Part shown: positions 12,229-23,939 of the stretch, piece after piece | Numbering within the stretch: position 1 is the stretch's first letter | Layout: every line of letters starts with the position of its first letter | Assembly (NCBI GenBank): GCA_034766995.1 | Contig: CM068321.1 | Location: forward strand, 9,746,026-9,810,025 | From: Acanthacorydalis orientalis | Taxonomy: Eukaryota; Arthropoda; Insecta; Megaloptera; Corydalidae | Direction: 5' to 3' | DNA: 64,000 nt | Position numbers and translations under genes: made by a program | The notes under the pieces: model-generated | Told to the model about the DNA's origin: nothing | Seen by the model: only the letters and a program-made list of their open reading frames with translations | Databases searched by the model: none

Positions 12229-12614
12229 TTTTACTGTTAAAATTCCGAATGAAAGATTGAGAGATATATAAATATTTTTTCTATAGATCTATCATCTTTA
12301 GAGTGTAAACAAGTGCAATAAAGATGATAGTATGATGATATATTCATGAATAATTAACTATTTTTATCGGAAGTTTATTGAAAAATTAAGTTGGTGCATG
12401 TAAAATAACAGAAAATTAAATATCCTTTAATATGATAGAGTAAGTACAAAATATAATATTAATAAAAAAATACATTTCGTTTTGAGGAGCGAGATGAGGA
12501 TTTAACCTTTTTTTGAAAGTTAACTATCATTCTCTGTCTAAAATAAACAAATTGTATCATTCTACTATCATGCTAGTTTTATTTAATTTTTATTGCTGAT
12601 AAGGACATATTCAT

Positions 12615-12850
12615 ATAGATCGACGGTGGGAAAACTGTGGCTCTGGGGACAATATTGGGTTTCATTGCAATTTTTCCTAAAAATTTATATTAATAATCTT
12701 TAGTAGTATAGTATGTACCAATATTAGAATGTTTTGTGTATAAACGGGTAATTCGCACTATCTTTCCAAACTTCCAAATTAATTAATGTGCACAAATTGC
12801 TTTTTAAGGTGGCTCTACGGTTATCCACAATCCTTAAAAAGGTACGAAAC
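12615..12850. mobile_element. Possible hAT-type non-autonomous remnant
   Basis: GACGGTGGGAAAACTGTGGC near 12622 resembles the hAT terminal pattern (CAG-GGTGGGCAA-CTGTGGC). GTGGCTCTACGGTTATCCAC near 12809, followed by AATCCTTAAAAAGGT, resembles the inside of an opposite hAT end. The outer CAG/CTG and the 8-bp duplications cannot be verified. Confidence 0.3.
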
Positions 12851-13316
12851 TAAACAATTTTGTAAATTAAGACTATCTGAATGCATTTAAAACAAATTCG
12901 AGACGGGTGAGGGGGAGACTCTTGAACATTCAAAAATGTATGAAAAGTATTATATGTGGTTCTTATTATCGATTAAGTTGTCCACTCCTAATATAGAAAT
13001 TACATTAAAAGATATAAAACAAAATTTAAAAATGGAAACGTATAAAACTGTCCTTATAATTAATTGTTGTATATGCGTACATATATATATATATATAAAA
13101 TTTTTATACTCCAAATAGGGTACTCAAAACGTAGAGCATATCTTGCTCTTATCCAATCTCCTTTTAGAAAAAAATACATGAAATTATATGCTATTATTAG
13201 TTTTTATTTATTACGTCTATGATTATAACAGTGAATTTTTATATGGAAATAAGGTCATACCAAAATCTATATTCGTGAAATCGTTATATGTGTATTCTTT
13301 ATATCCGAGTTTGATA

Positions 13317-13318
<2 letters not shown>

Positions 13319-13397
<79 letters not shown>

Positions 13398-13720
13398 TAC
13401 GAGAGAATATTGAAAAAATAAATATTAAAAGTTTACTAACAAAATATCATTATTGATGAAAGTGGTTTTGTAATTTATCATTTAATTTTTTAAGTGTTTG
13501 ATTAGTGGTAAAAAAAGACATAAAAAAATATTTAATGTCTGATCATACGAGTATACATTTACATATAACTCTGTATATATATATTACAATTCAGTGTATT
13601 AAATACTACTATGTATTTACTTGATAATATTTCAAAATTTTAAAAATGAAGATATAATTATACTTTTTTCTATCATTCGCAAATAACATATGTACTAATT
13701 ATTTGACAAAACTGTCATAT

Positions 13721-13792
<72 letters not shown>

Positions 13793-14080
13793 CATATACA
13801 TATTAAAATATGAGAGAATATTACAAAAATAAATATTAAAAGTTTACTAACAAATTTATCATTTCATTTTTTAAGTGTTTGATTTAGTGATAACAAATAT
13901 ATAAAAAAATCTTTAATATCTGATAATATACATTTACATATAATTCCGTACGTATATTACAACTATATTAAATGCTATTATGTATTTACTTGATAATATT
14001 TTAAAATTTTAAAAACGAAGATCTTATATTTTTTCCATCATTCGCAAATATGTACAAATTATTGGACAAAACTGTCATTG
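13319..14080 (+). repeat. Two-copy tandem duplication with (TA)n between copies
   Basis: Unit A (about 13392-13724) and unit B (about 13804-14080) start with the near-identical AATACGAGAGAATATT and AATATGAGAGAATATT. Both continue through ATAAATATTAAAAGTTTACT, TTTTAAGTGTTTGATT and ATGTATTTACTTGATAATAT, and both end at GACAAAACTGTCAT. Each unit is preceded by a long (TA)n run (13319-13391 and 13721-13797). They differ by substitutions and small deletions, so the event is not recent. Confidence 0.9.
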
Positions 14081-14085
14081 TGTGT

Positions 14086-14136
14086 ATATATATGTATATA
14101 TGTGTATATATATGTGTATATATATATATGTGTATA

Positions 14137-14175
<39 letters not shown>

Positions 14176-14236
14176 ATATATATGTATATATATATATATG
14201 TATATTATATGTATGTATATGTATATATATATATGA
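14086..14236. repeat. (TA)n/(TG) compound microsatellite
   Basis: TA runs broken by TGTG and TATG units, directly after tandem unit B. The open frame across it is low-complexity. Confidence 0.95.
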
Positions 14237-14239
14237 AAT

Positions 14240-14960
14240 CCTTGTTTAGCAAATAGAGTACATTCTTAAACTCCTAGAGCTAAATGAAACACTGTTAAAC
14301 GAGGCCTCCATGTATTTTAATATACACAATGTCTTTTTTAAATAGTACATATGTGTGTTTATTATTGTACATAGAATTTTCAATATAAATCTAAATCATT
14401 GTTGAGAATGAAAGATTCTTGATTTGGTACAATTATTTATTTATATGATAATTATATTTTTTATTAATTCAATCACTAAATGTTTATATATATATATACT
14501 GAAAATAATATTTAAATCTTAACTATTATATATGTATCAACAAATGTTTATATACATTCGTTGAAGTAGTGCTAAAGAGATTTACCTGTATATATATATA
14601 TAGAAAACTATATAATTTAAAAATGACATACTATTTTTATACTGCAGTTCATATATTTTTTATTTCGTAGTGACTGTTAAGATACTGGTTCAATTTTCTA
14701 ATGTCATGCTGGTCATCCTATTTATTTTCACTTTTATATTAATTTAATTTCATATTATATTTTGTACGGATGTCTCTTCAGAACTGATTTTCTTCTGAAG
14801 CCCCTAAAGAAACGACAGACGAATTCTTGAAACACTATCAGGTAGATAGATCTCGAACTAGGGAGCGCTATCAGGTGTATCTGTTGGACCTTAAGGGAGA
14901 CAATGTGTATGGAAAAAAATTCGACATATGGAAGTTTCACTGCGTTCATCGCAACTCATG
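14240..14960. other. Unassigned sequence rising in GC towards the island
   Basis: Short TA runs near 14486 and 14590. From 14760 to 14950 the composition becomes mixed, with overlapping short open frames on both strands that match nothing I know. Confidence 0.35.
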
Positions 14961-14964
14961 CACA

Positions 14965-15056
14965 TACACATCCAAATTCATACACACACACACAGAGAAG
15001 TGTATTATCAATACATGTGTGTATATCCATGCATAAGAACATGAACACACACACAC

Positions 15057-15092
<36 letters not shown>

Positions 15093-15145
15093 TGTGTCGT
15101 GTATGTGTGTTATACATGTCTGTATATACACACACACACATGTCG
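14965..15145. repeat. (CA)n/(TA)n/(TG)n compound simple repeat
   Basis: CA-rich, then TA-rich, then TG and CA again. The order makes ACACACATGTGTATATA-type inverted words around 15045-15145. This can extrude as hairpins but does not look coding. Confidence 0.9.
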
Positions 15146-15149
15146 ACAG

Positions 15150-15560
15150 TATTACATTGGCTCTGCATAGCACTGCCAACAGCAGCTACAGAACCGGCCG
15201 TAGGTCCGTTTCAGTTCGTTGTGAGCGCACAGCGTTCAGTCGCACTTTGTCGTGCGGGCCCCGCCCCGCGCGCCCCCAACCCGACATTCCGCCTCCTGCT
15301 GCCGACGCCGCCGCCGTCGAGCAACTTTTTATGTTGTGTATATTAAAGGCGATGTGTCGAGACGGGTCGCGCTTAAATGGATAGACCGTTTCGGAATGTC
15401 GGACTCGATGTTTTCGTACAGTTTTTACTTTTTTTCTCTGGTCACGGACGCATGGACAAGTCGCGACATATGCGAGACCTATCTTCCTATTCTTGTTCGG
15501 GATATTCGATATCGAATCGGGTTCTTATTGATTCGTAGACTGTAGAGATCACTGATCGGG
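15150..15560 (+). promoter_or_regulatory. GC/CpG-rich island, candidate promoter or first exon
   Basis: The sharpest rise in GC in the first half of the window, with CGGGCCCCGCCCCGCG at about 15256 and CCGACGCCGCCGCCGTCG at about 15302. Arthropod initiator-like words occur (TTTCAGTTCG near 15208, GTTCAGTCGC near 15233). No TATA box or matched downstream element is clear. Open frames of 96-147 codons overlap in three plus-strand frames, which is expected from few stops in GC-rich DNA. I see no known domain. The strand is a guess from the initiator words. Confidence 0.4.
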
Positions 15561-16950
15561 TTTTAAAATTAGCTTCTTACGAATGATGTACGGACAAATC
15601 TCGTTTAGCGCTACCACAGTGAACGTTTCATCGATATAGCGCTCTATGGCTTTGCAAACCTTAAACCTAATGAAAGATTATTTTCAATATTTGATATAAC
15701 TTTTTGATATACATTAAGATTTGAATATTATTGTAAGTAGATACTTGTACAAAAATGAATTGATTGAATTAATAATAAATAATTATAAAAATAAATAAAC
15801 AAACACAGAGCACTTATTTTTTACTGTATTTAATAATACTAAAGTTCATTAATATTTTTTTTCAATACATTCTAGAATAAATAATTATAATTAATAGAAA
15901 TTTTTTCAAAAAAAATGCCACATTATCTATGAAAATATAAAAAAAATAGAATTAATAATACCAGTATTTTTACATTTTTCATGTTTATAATTTATGAGTC
16001 GACAAAGTATTAATAAAGTTACTATATTTACTAAAGCATTTTAGAGAAATATACATTTTGCTTGTTGCATGATTCGCAAATTTCTGGATTGTGAAAGTAC
16101 ACCAACTGAGAATTTCAATATCTGTAAGTTTTCTAAATGACGCATAATCCGTTCTTTCTCCCTCTCATTCTTCTTTGATGCTATTTTTTGATTTTTTTTC
16201 ACTACACATCTCTTTCTTTATGTACTGACTGCACTTTTTCATAAATTGAGCCACGTTTAACTCTCAAAAAAATAAATAAAAGTAGTCTCTCTGTTATACA
16301 AGCTTCCTTATAGAGTATAAAAGTTGTTAAGTGACTAAGTTGCTAGCCCCATTGCTTAACAGCCATACAGTTGATACCATCATAATTCATTGACAATATT
16401 TCAAATCATACAAAACAGTTTTGTTAAAGTATTTAACGAGCATGAAATTGTAACTAGGCCCCTAATACTGAAATTAAAAGATTTGTAAGTTGACAAATTC
16501 AGTGGTACTTCTTTAAAAACATAAAATCTATTTTAAAAGATGGCTGTATTTTTTCTAAAAAAGAATAATGAAACTGTCTAACATAGTGCCATTACATTTC
16601 TTTATTAATTTACAACATTGTCGATTCGCTAAAAAAGGAAATATCTCGTTGGTTCCAAATTATTAAAATTAAATATTCATATTTTTTATAAATACGAATT
16701 CTTATTTAGTTATTTTTTTTCAAATTTAACTACCGTTTATTAATTTGAATCAATAAATGTTATTTTTAATTAAAAGTGTTTTTTCATGTTTCATTTAGCA
16801 TGTTTTTCATGTTCAAAAACGGAATCATAGTAATATTATTAGTAAATTTATTTACAAGAACGGAAAAAATGAAAAAAACAATTCCTATTGATGTTTCAAG
16901 CCTATTATTTAAACTGTTTGAAAATTATTTATCAGCTACAAAGTTCTTAT
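15560..16950. other. AT-rich unassigned sequence
   Basis: No supported gene or repeat. An open frame at 16776-17030 plus is Phe/Lys-rich, low-complexity, and overlaps the start of the next element. Confidence 0.4.
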
Positions 16951-16953
16951 ATA

Positions 16954-17145
16954 GGGTGATTCAACTTAGGCTTTCACACGAAAGTATTGAAAAAAAACGT
17001 TATCCTCCGTTTAGTATTTTAGTTAAATAGTTTTTTAGTATTGAATTGAACTAAAATATTAAATAAAAAATAAAATGACTCTTTTTAACCCCTGCGTTCC
17101 CCTTTAATACTTCTATGTCGAAGGTTAAATTGAATCACCTTTTTT
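16954..17145. mobile_element. Small inverted-repeat element (MITE), copy 1
   Basis: Starts AGGGTGATTCAACTTAGGCT and ends AGGTTAAATTGAATCACCTT, which pair as terminal inverted repeats (GGTGATTCAA against TTGAATCACC). Sub-terminal words ACGAAAGTATT and AATACTTCTATGTCG also face each other. The inner part has TTTAGTATTTTAGTT facing AACTAAAATATTAAA. A second copy in opposite orientation lies at 61.9 kb. About 190 bases, no coding capacity. Confidence 0.7.
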
Positions 17146-17149
17146 ACGA

Positions 17150-17889
17150 TTTTTGGTTGTTTGGTAGATATTTGATGTCTAATATATCCTGAGTTTTCGA
17201 TCAGTTGCTCATTAAAAATTTTAAGTGGGAAAAAATTCAAAATATTTTTGATAAAAACCGTTTACTTTATTTCTAAATAAAATTTTAATGTTCAAATAAA
17301 CTACATATGAGTCCAGTAAACCGGGCAGGTACCTTCTTGGACACTCTACAGTTCCTCTATCTGAAGTATGAAAAACGACCTACAGAAAGTCATGAAAAAT
17401 TGTTCTACAAATGAAAAAAATCCTCGATTCAAATAACGTTCAAGAATTTTTAGCTATGCGAGACAGGAGCTTCAATATCCGGATTATATAATCATAGTTT
17501 TGTGGGTTTAAGGGTTTGATGTTTCATAAGATGAGCAAATTAAAATTAGTAGTTGAAACTTTATACAGTTTTTTTAACAAGTCACCAACACAGTGAGGAA
17601 ACTCTACGTTACAAAAAACTACTATAACCATTAATTTAATAATGGCTGTTTTCTTGAATTTAATTGAATGAAAAGCAATTTTATTGTTACGTATTGAGAG
17701 CTTTGATAAAAATACAAATTGCTACATAATCCGATTTATAAGTTAATCGTTCCCATGTAATTAACCCTATGTATTTTTAATATTAAAATGTTTAGCATAA
17801 TGCAATTGATTACAAATTAATCTTTTTTTTTAATATAAATTTTTATAATTGCTGTATGTTTTTATCGTTTAAATAATTATACATACATA

Positions 17890-17941
<52 letters not shown>

Positions 17942-18480
17942 TTTATTATATGGAATAAATATAATGAAAATTGTTTCATTTAAACATTCGATGCATTTTA
18001 AATAGATGAAAATTAATGCAACATTTCATAAATTACAAAAATATTTTGAAAACGTTGGTATTGTAATTATACTATGAAATGCATATTTAGAAAAAATTAC
18101 TATGCCACAAAATGAGTTATTTTTAAAATATTTAATACTAAGTGATTGGTTACCTGCAATGCGGGCCAGGAAAATAATAATTTACTGTTTTCGAGTCTGA
18201 TACGGGTAGTGTTGTTTTTTTAGGTTGATATGATGAAAGGCTATTTAATGAATTCGATTGTAATTTACAATAGATGCATAACCGATAGAAAAGTTTTGAA
18301 ATGTACATTTTGGTTTATACTTTTGGAAGTACATGCAAAATTTTGTTCGGCGTCAATAGAAATAATCACAGTGAACATCGAACACTTGACAAAACTTAAA
18401 ATCGAATTGTTTGAAAAGGAATATAGAAGTAAAACTCAGTTAAATTTTTATTTATTAATCAATTAAAAAATAGTTTTATT
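17150..18480. other. AT-rich unassigned sequence
   Basis: Contains a (TA)n run of about 47 bases at 17892-17938. The open frame at 18230-18466 plus (78 codons) has no recognisable motif. No gene is supported. Confidence 0.4.
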
Positions 18481-18489
18481 TCCGAAAAA

Positions 18490-18690
18490 AAAAACAAACT
18501 TTCTTCATAATAATTTTATTTTTCATTTTACAAAGAGTTTCTCGTTTCATCCCACAAACCACAAACGTATTTTTGGTCAGAAATGTTCAATAAAAAATTA
18601 TTGAACATTTTTGATTTTTACTTATCTGCATTCGATAGTATTGCTATTATCTTCAGAGTGCCAAGATACAGAAATATCTCTATTTATTTT
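18490..18690 (+). mobile_element. Fold-back repeat family, left arm
   Basis: CATCCCACAAACCACAAACG, GGTCAGAAATGTTCAATAA, TTATTGAACATTTTTGATTT, then ATCTTCAGAGTGCCAAGATA near 18647, in consensus order. Confidence 0.75.
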
Positions 18691-18867
18691 TCACCATTAT
18701 TTTTTTTCAATACGTTACTGTATTAGTAAAATAACTGTTTATTCACATAAGTGTTGATTAGTTTTTTCTTGTGTAATATATGACGCGTGACTAGAAATAT
18801 TTATGTATTGTAAATAACTAAAAAAACGAACAGTTAACTGAAAATTATATTTATGTAAAAAAATTAT

Positions 18868-19220
18868 AATTTAGCACTGTAGCTAAATTCTTCATTGCAA
18901 ATTAATGAGCATCTCCAATTTTTACCAAGAGATTCAATAATTGATTATTCTTTATTTTTATCCATTAATGCATACCTTGATGTTAATTTCTTACGGTAAT
19001 TCTGTATAGGATTTTTAAGAGAGATTATCTTTATTATGAAATATGTCAATACTTGAACATAAATTGAAAATCTATTCACAAATTAATTTTTTTCGTACCT
19101 CACAGACCAACATGTTTGTAATCAAAGATGTTTAATAATTGATTATCGATCATTTTAGATTATTTATTATCCGCATTCCTATGGCAATGTCAATATTTTC
19201 AGTACGACAAGGAGTTTTTT
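18868..19220 (+). mobile_element. Fold-back repeat family, two further eroded left arms
   Basis: The first arm begins TTAGCACTGTAGCTAAATTC (about 18871). The second begins ATTCACAAATTAATTTTTTT (about 19074) and continues through ACCTCACAGACCAACATG, AATAATTGATTATCGATCAT and TTATCCGCATTCC. With the arm at 18.5 kb this makes three same-orientation arms within 750 bases. Confidence 0.65.
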
Positions 19221-19434
19221 GACAGTTTTAAGTTTTTGTCTGATCTTGACTAATTATTCTCTGTATTCTTGTGGTGAGTCGTCGACCCTTGAGATCGAAT
19301 CCTTATTATCTAGACTTTAACATGCATTTGTAGCAATCTTGCTTTTGATGTGTCATATCTTGACTTTATCGCTAGGAAAATTTTCAAGACCCTAGTTGGC
19401 CTTACTATGTGATAGATCACCCCCTCCTTCCCGT

Positions 19435-19475
<41 letters not shown>
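19435..19475. repeat. (TA)n microsatellite
   Basis: TA run broken once by TG. Confidence 0.9.
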
Positions 19476-19789
19476 CAGTATGATAAGGTATAGAAAAATC
19501 TGATTTATATATCTAACTGGAATCTCTTTTATGGAACTCGGGTTCTCTCAGAGGATCTCAATGATCAGTTTTAGAAATGTTTCTTCATTATAACCTTATT
19601 TATAGTAGAAAAGAAGGAAAGATGCTGTGGTATTATCGTAAGAAAAAGAAAGCATATATTTCTATTCATATTAATACCATTTATGATATTCTTAGCTAAA
19701 TTGTTTCTTTATCAGAAGTCATATTAGTTCGATATACAAGTTGTAATATAATTTAATGCAAGCAAATCTAATCTACAGTTTCGTAATAA

Positions 19790-20155
19790 AAGTCTGACAG
19801 TGTGATTAAATTCATTTTTACATATGAATTCCTTTTTATTCAAAAAAAAAACACAAAGAATTCTGGTCGGAAATGTTCAATAAGTCATTATTGATTAATT
19901 TTGATTGTTGTTTATTCCGATGACGATGTCATCAGATCCTCAAAATGTAAAGGTATAGAAATAAAAAAAATTAGAGCAGATTTTTCTGTAATTTAACGCT
20001 CTGAAAATAATAGAATCGTTATCGAAATGCGCGTAGTTAACAATTAAAAATGATAAATGATTATTTGATAATCACTTTTGATCAGAAAAAAGTTGGTCGT
20101 CTGTGAGGTGAAAAAATGATTTGTTTTTCGAATTTTTCTTTTAATTTTTGTGGAC
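19790..20155. mobile_element. Fold-back repeat family, complete two-arm copy
   Basis: Left arm: GACAGTGTGATTAAATTCAT, GGTCGGAAATGTTCAATAAG, TTGATTGTTGTTTATTCCGA, GATGACGATGTCATC and AAATGTAAAGGTATAGAAAT. Right arm, inverted: TAACGCTCTGAAAATAATAG, ATCGTTATCGAAATGCGCGT, AAAAATGATAAATGATTATT, CTTTTGATCAGAAAA and GTCTGTGAGGTGAAAAAATG. One of the best examples of the arm symmetry, about 360 bases. Confidence 0.8.
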
Positions 20156-20317
20156 TAACTGTTTAATTTTTGTCACTTTTTGTATTTCTTGGAGATGATT
20201 TTGATAAATATTTATTTTTTAAAAAAATAATAATATGGGTTAAATAATATACTTGCACATTAGAAAAAAGTATGTTTGATTTATATTCTCAACCTAACAT
20301 GCAACAGACATTGCTAT

Positions 20318-21566
20318 TACGAGGACGATTTGAAAAGTTCGCGGCCTAACTATGAAAGAATATAATTTGTGTCTTTAAACTACTTTTATTTTTTTAATAT
20401 GGCTCCCCTGAACTTCAATACACTTCAGTACTTTTATGCCGTCCAGGAAATCCTTTTCTTGGAGGTTATCAAAATAGCGATTCACTGTTGCAATCAGTTC
20501 TTCATCTGACAAAAATCACCTACCACTAAGGATTTTTTTAAGTTTTGGGAACAGATGGAAATCTGAGGAGGCCAAATATGCAGAATAGACTGGATGGAGC
20601 AGCAAGTTGTACTTTAATTCAGTGAGTTTTACCATGGATACAACACTTGTATAAGGGCGTGCATTGTCCTGATTGAAAATTTTTTTTCTTTGAAAAGTAT
20701 GTTTTTTTCCTCAAATTGTTTGATCGAATCGATCTAAAAGTTTATCAGAATTACTCTCCCGATATCGTTTGAGCCTTTGGAATATAGTGAATTAACAGGT
20801 CCCCTTTAGCATTCAAAAAAATTAAAGCCATAACTTTTCCAGTGGATAAAACTGATTTTGCTTTTTTTGTTGGTGCTTGCTTCGATTGTTATTTTGACTC
20901 TGGAGTGTAATGGTGAGTCCAAGTCTTATCTATAGTCACAAATCACAGGATAATATCAATCGTATCCAACTTAAATCGATCCAAACAGTCTTGGGAAATT
21001 TGTACTCGAATGCATTTATGATCAATTATCAGCAAACGCGGCACCCATGTTTCTGATAGCTTTTTCATAACCTCACTCTTCAGTTAGAATATTATACACG
21101 CGGTCATCTGAGACACCCACAATCTTAGAAATTTTGGACACCTTCAATCATAGATTCTATAAGACAATATCGTGCACCTTGTGGTTGATTTCTTTTGTCG
21201 TTACAGTTTTCGGACTTTCACTATGCAGGTTATCTTTTAAGCTTTCATGGCCACATTTAAATTCAGCTGCCCATTCCTTTATGATTGTATGCGAAGGTGT
21301 ACTCACTCAGTACATTTTTCATCTCATTAAAGATTTCTGTTGACGTTAAATCTTTTGACAAAAAACTTTATCTCCGCACGATGTTCAACTTTATCCATTT
21401 CATTAATGGCACTAAAAGAGCTTTATTTAAATTGATGTTCGCAAAAAACTGCTTGTCACATTGAGGTTATGTATAAGATAGATATCGCTTTCTAATTCGT
21501 CACAAATAATTAGAATATTACTGCCACTTGCTTGTTAGGCCGCGAATTTTTCAAATCGTCCTCGTA
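20318..21566 (-). mobile_element. IS630/Tc1/mariner-type transposon, both ends present
   Basis: Flanked by TA on both sides. The left terminus CGAGGACGATTTGAAAAGTT and the right terminus, read inverted, agree over about 30 bases with one mismatch, continuing into CGCGGCCTAAC on both sides. About 1.25 kb, the usual size for a mariner-type element with one transposase. The gene runs on the minus strand and is broken. Confidence 0.9.
20370..21403 (-). pseudogene. Mariner-type transposase, inactivated
   Basis: The minus-strand start MDKVEHRAEIKFFVK (ATG near 21403) is the usual beginning of this transposase group. A frame change leads into LTSTEIFNEM. A helix-turn-helix block, RISKIVGVSDDRVYNIL, is readable near 21130-21080, followed by KAI-NMGAAF-like and KVMALIFLN-like segments. 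The C-terminus KDFLDGIKVLKCIEVQGSHI (about 20440-20385) matches the family ending GI-KL-RW-KCIEVQGDY. Frameshifts and stops occur in every part, so no functional enzyme is made. Which Tc1/mariner subgroup (DD34D or DD37D-like) cannot be fixed without alignment. Confidence 0.8.
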
Positions 21567-22084
21567 TAACCAATAAACCGTTGAGGTGAATGTTGATTTG
21601 GCATTCAGATGAACATTTCCATTCTTCTGATCTATTTTCATAATTAGAAATTGATTAGCAATTGTTTGTGATCTATAAGCCAACATGCTATTAAGATTTT
21701 CTTAAATTATTTTTTGGAAGAAACCTTACATCTTTGCAGACAGGATACAAGACCAAGGACAGTAACTTATCCTTAACAAAGAATATCTATCCTTACAGAA
21801 TCATCATACAAATAACAACTTGACGTACAAATTCGAAAAAAGATAAAATATATTAAAAGTAAATGAAGTTAAATTATTTTATGATTATATTGAATAGAGA
21901 ATAAGGAAGACGTTATAACCGAATATTATTGTATCTGGATGTCGATATATTTATAAAACTTTTATGAACAGATTCGTAAATGTTCATATAAGAGAAAGAT
22001 GTTCTTCAATCCATTGATGTTTTTATTTTTCCATATAGTACGCATTATTGTATTCCTTATTGTATTTTTTCTTCATTGTAAGCG

Positions 22085-22410
22085 TTTTTATTTTCACACA
22101 TGCATTTTTCATTCATTCCACAAACCATAAAAAAATTCTTATCAAAAGAGACCAATAATTGATTATTGATCATGTTTGATTGTTGATTATGCGCATTTTA
22201 ATTATGATTCCTTCATCTTCAGAGCACTAAGGTACAGAAGAAATAGTTGTGTTGAACTTTAGTGCCTTAAAGATTAATATCATCATCGAAATATCCGTAA
22301 GCAATAAACAAACATGTTTAATAATCAATTACTGAACAGCTTTTTTATAGAGTTTTTATCATTTGTGGAATGAGGGAAAAATTAATTTGTGAAACACAGT
22401 GCTCAAAATA
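22085..22410. mobile_element. Fold-back repeat family, complete two-arm copy
   Basis: Left arm: TTCATTCCACAAACCATAAA, AATAATTGATTATTGATCAT, TTGTTGATTATGCGCATTTT, CTTCAGAGCACTAAGGTACA. Right arm: ACTTTAGTGCCTTAAAGATT, ATCATCATCGAAATATCCGT, AATAATCAATTACTGAAC, ATTTGTGGAATGAGGGAAAA, AATTTGTGAAACACAGTGCT. Confidence 0.8.
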
Positions 22411-23560
22411 ATATTGAGAGTGTATAATGTTTTTGGAATATTTAAGTTTTTTGAATTTTCTGCTAAAACAATTTCTTTTCTGTGTCATCGATTTTATCTG
22501 TAGTAACGCGGCCATTCTTTCTTTTAATATCTTCAATTCAATATACTTCTCGCCTTTAAATTGTTATGGTATGTTCGGTGTAAAACTTAAGAAATAATTC
22601 ATTTTTATTAGCATTAAAAATTCTCTGGTCTTGTATGTTTGTTTTACTTTAAACTACTAATTGGCGCCAGTCTTCAGTTACTTGATTTGATTTGGAACGT
22701 TTCTCTAAAGATTTTTTTTTAAAAGGTACCAGTTGAACGAACTCTACATGCTTCTTGATAAAAGTGCTTAATATATTATTATTATAATTACAGAAACCTT
22801 TATCCAGTTTTAAGAAAATTATTTATATAATGACATCATTGTCTGACATTAATTTTTGTCCAGACAGATGACTTTTCTATTTTGGTATCAGGCAAAGGTT
22901 TGAAGCTTGTTTAATGTTACGATTTACTAGAACGTAGTAGGTGGAATAATATTATACTTAGTATCCATACTGATGAATACCACTAAGCGTAATTGCTTAT
23001 GTGTGGGCTATAAGTGTTTTGTCTTTGTGGAACGAGACAAATTTTCAGTATATTTCCGGGATTTTTGACTGAAGTACCATATAATTGTGTAATAAAGTAG
23101 AACGGAATGTTAATAGGACGTTTTAATTTTTGAAAATGAGTCTCTTGTTAAAATGATTAATTCCAAAAAATAAACGTTATTATTTTACTACTTTAAACGG
23201 AATATTCTAGTTTAAAAATATCTTACTGCGCCATCCTTTAAAATGATCGTTTGTCCACAGGTAGATTTTAATTCATTTTGTGTTCTCACTTGCATTAATA
23301 AACCGCGTTTGTGAATGTTTCTCATAATAAGTCAAATGTTTGCGTTTTACAATGAACTGAAATTTGTAGTCTTTAAAAATAAAATTTATTTTCAAAAATG
23401 AACATGTGATACAATCACTAAAAATGTACATGTTAAATAAAACGATTCATTTTTATTTAACATGTATTTCTCAAATTCATTAAACATTTTTCAATAATAA
23501 TGGTAATGAATTTAATCAATATTAGTCATAAAAATACAAGTTTAAATTCAACATCAAAGA
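22410..23560. other. AT-rich unassigned sequence
   Basis: No supported feature. AAATGAACATGTGATACAAT and the word ATGTTAAATAAAACGATTCA near 23390-23480 are followed by TTTTTATTTAACATGT, a short local inverted repeat. Confidence 0.4.
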
Positions 23561-23564
23561 ATAA

Positions 23565-23910
23565 ATATTTCACAAATTAATTTTCACTCTCCACAAGTTA
23601 TAGGCGTTTTCTGATCAGTGTTAAATTATTGATTATTTTGATTATTGCGTTGTGTATTTCGACAGTGATTCTTTTATATACTCTAGTTTAATTTTTTTTT
23701 CTGTACTTTAGTCCTCTGAAGACTATAGCATCGTCATCGAAATGCACATAAGTAATATTTAAAATGATCAATAACTGAATATTCATAAATTAATATTTTA
23801 CTCATCCCACAAACTACAATCTTTTTTTAATCAAAAATATTCAATAAATGAATTTTCATCTTTTTTGATTGTTTTTTATACTTATTTCGATGGTAAAAAT
23901 TCTCACAGCC
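23565..23910. mobile_element. Fold-back repeat family, full copy plus extra arm
   Basis: Left arm 23570-23690 (ATTTCACAAATTAATTTTCA; TCTCCACAAGTTATAGGCG; TTGATTATTGCGTTGTGTAT). Right arm from 23700 (CTGTACTTTAGTCCTCTGAA; ATCGTCATCGAAATGCACAT). Another left-type arm follows at 23790-23905 (TTTTACTCATCCCACAAACT). The extra arm suggests nested insertion or template switching. Confidence 0.7.
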
Positions 23911-23939
23911 ATAAGGCAAAGGAAAATTTCAGCCCAAAA

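Noticed and set aside
14903..15545. Plus-strand frames of 96-147 codons across the GC island
   Set aside because: They start in simple repeats, overlap one another in three frames and contain no known motif. The island is better described as regulatory or 5' UTR-like.
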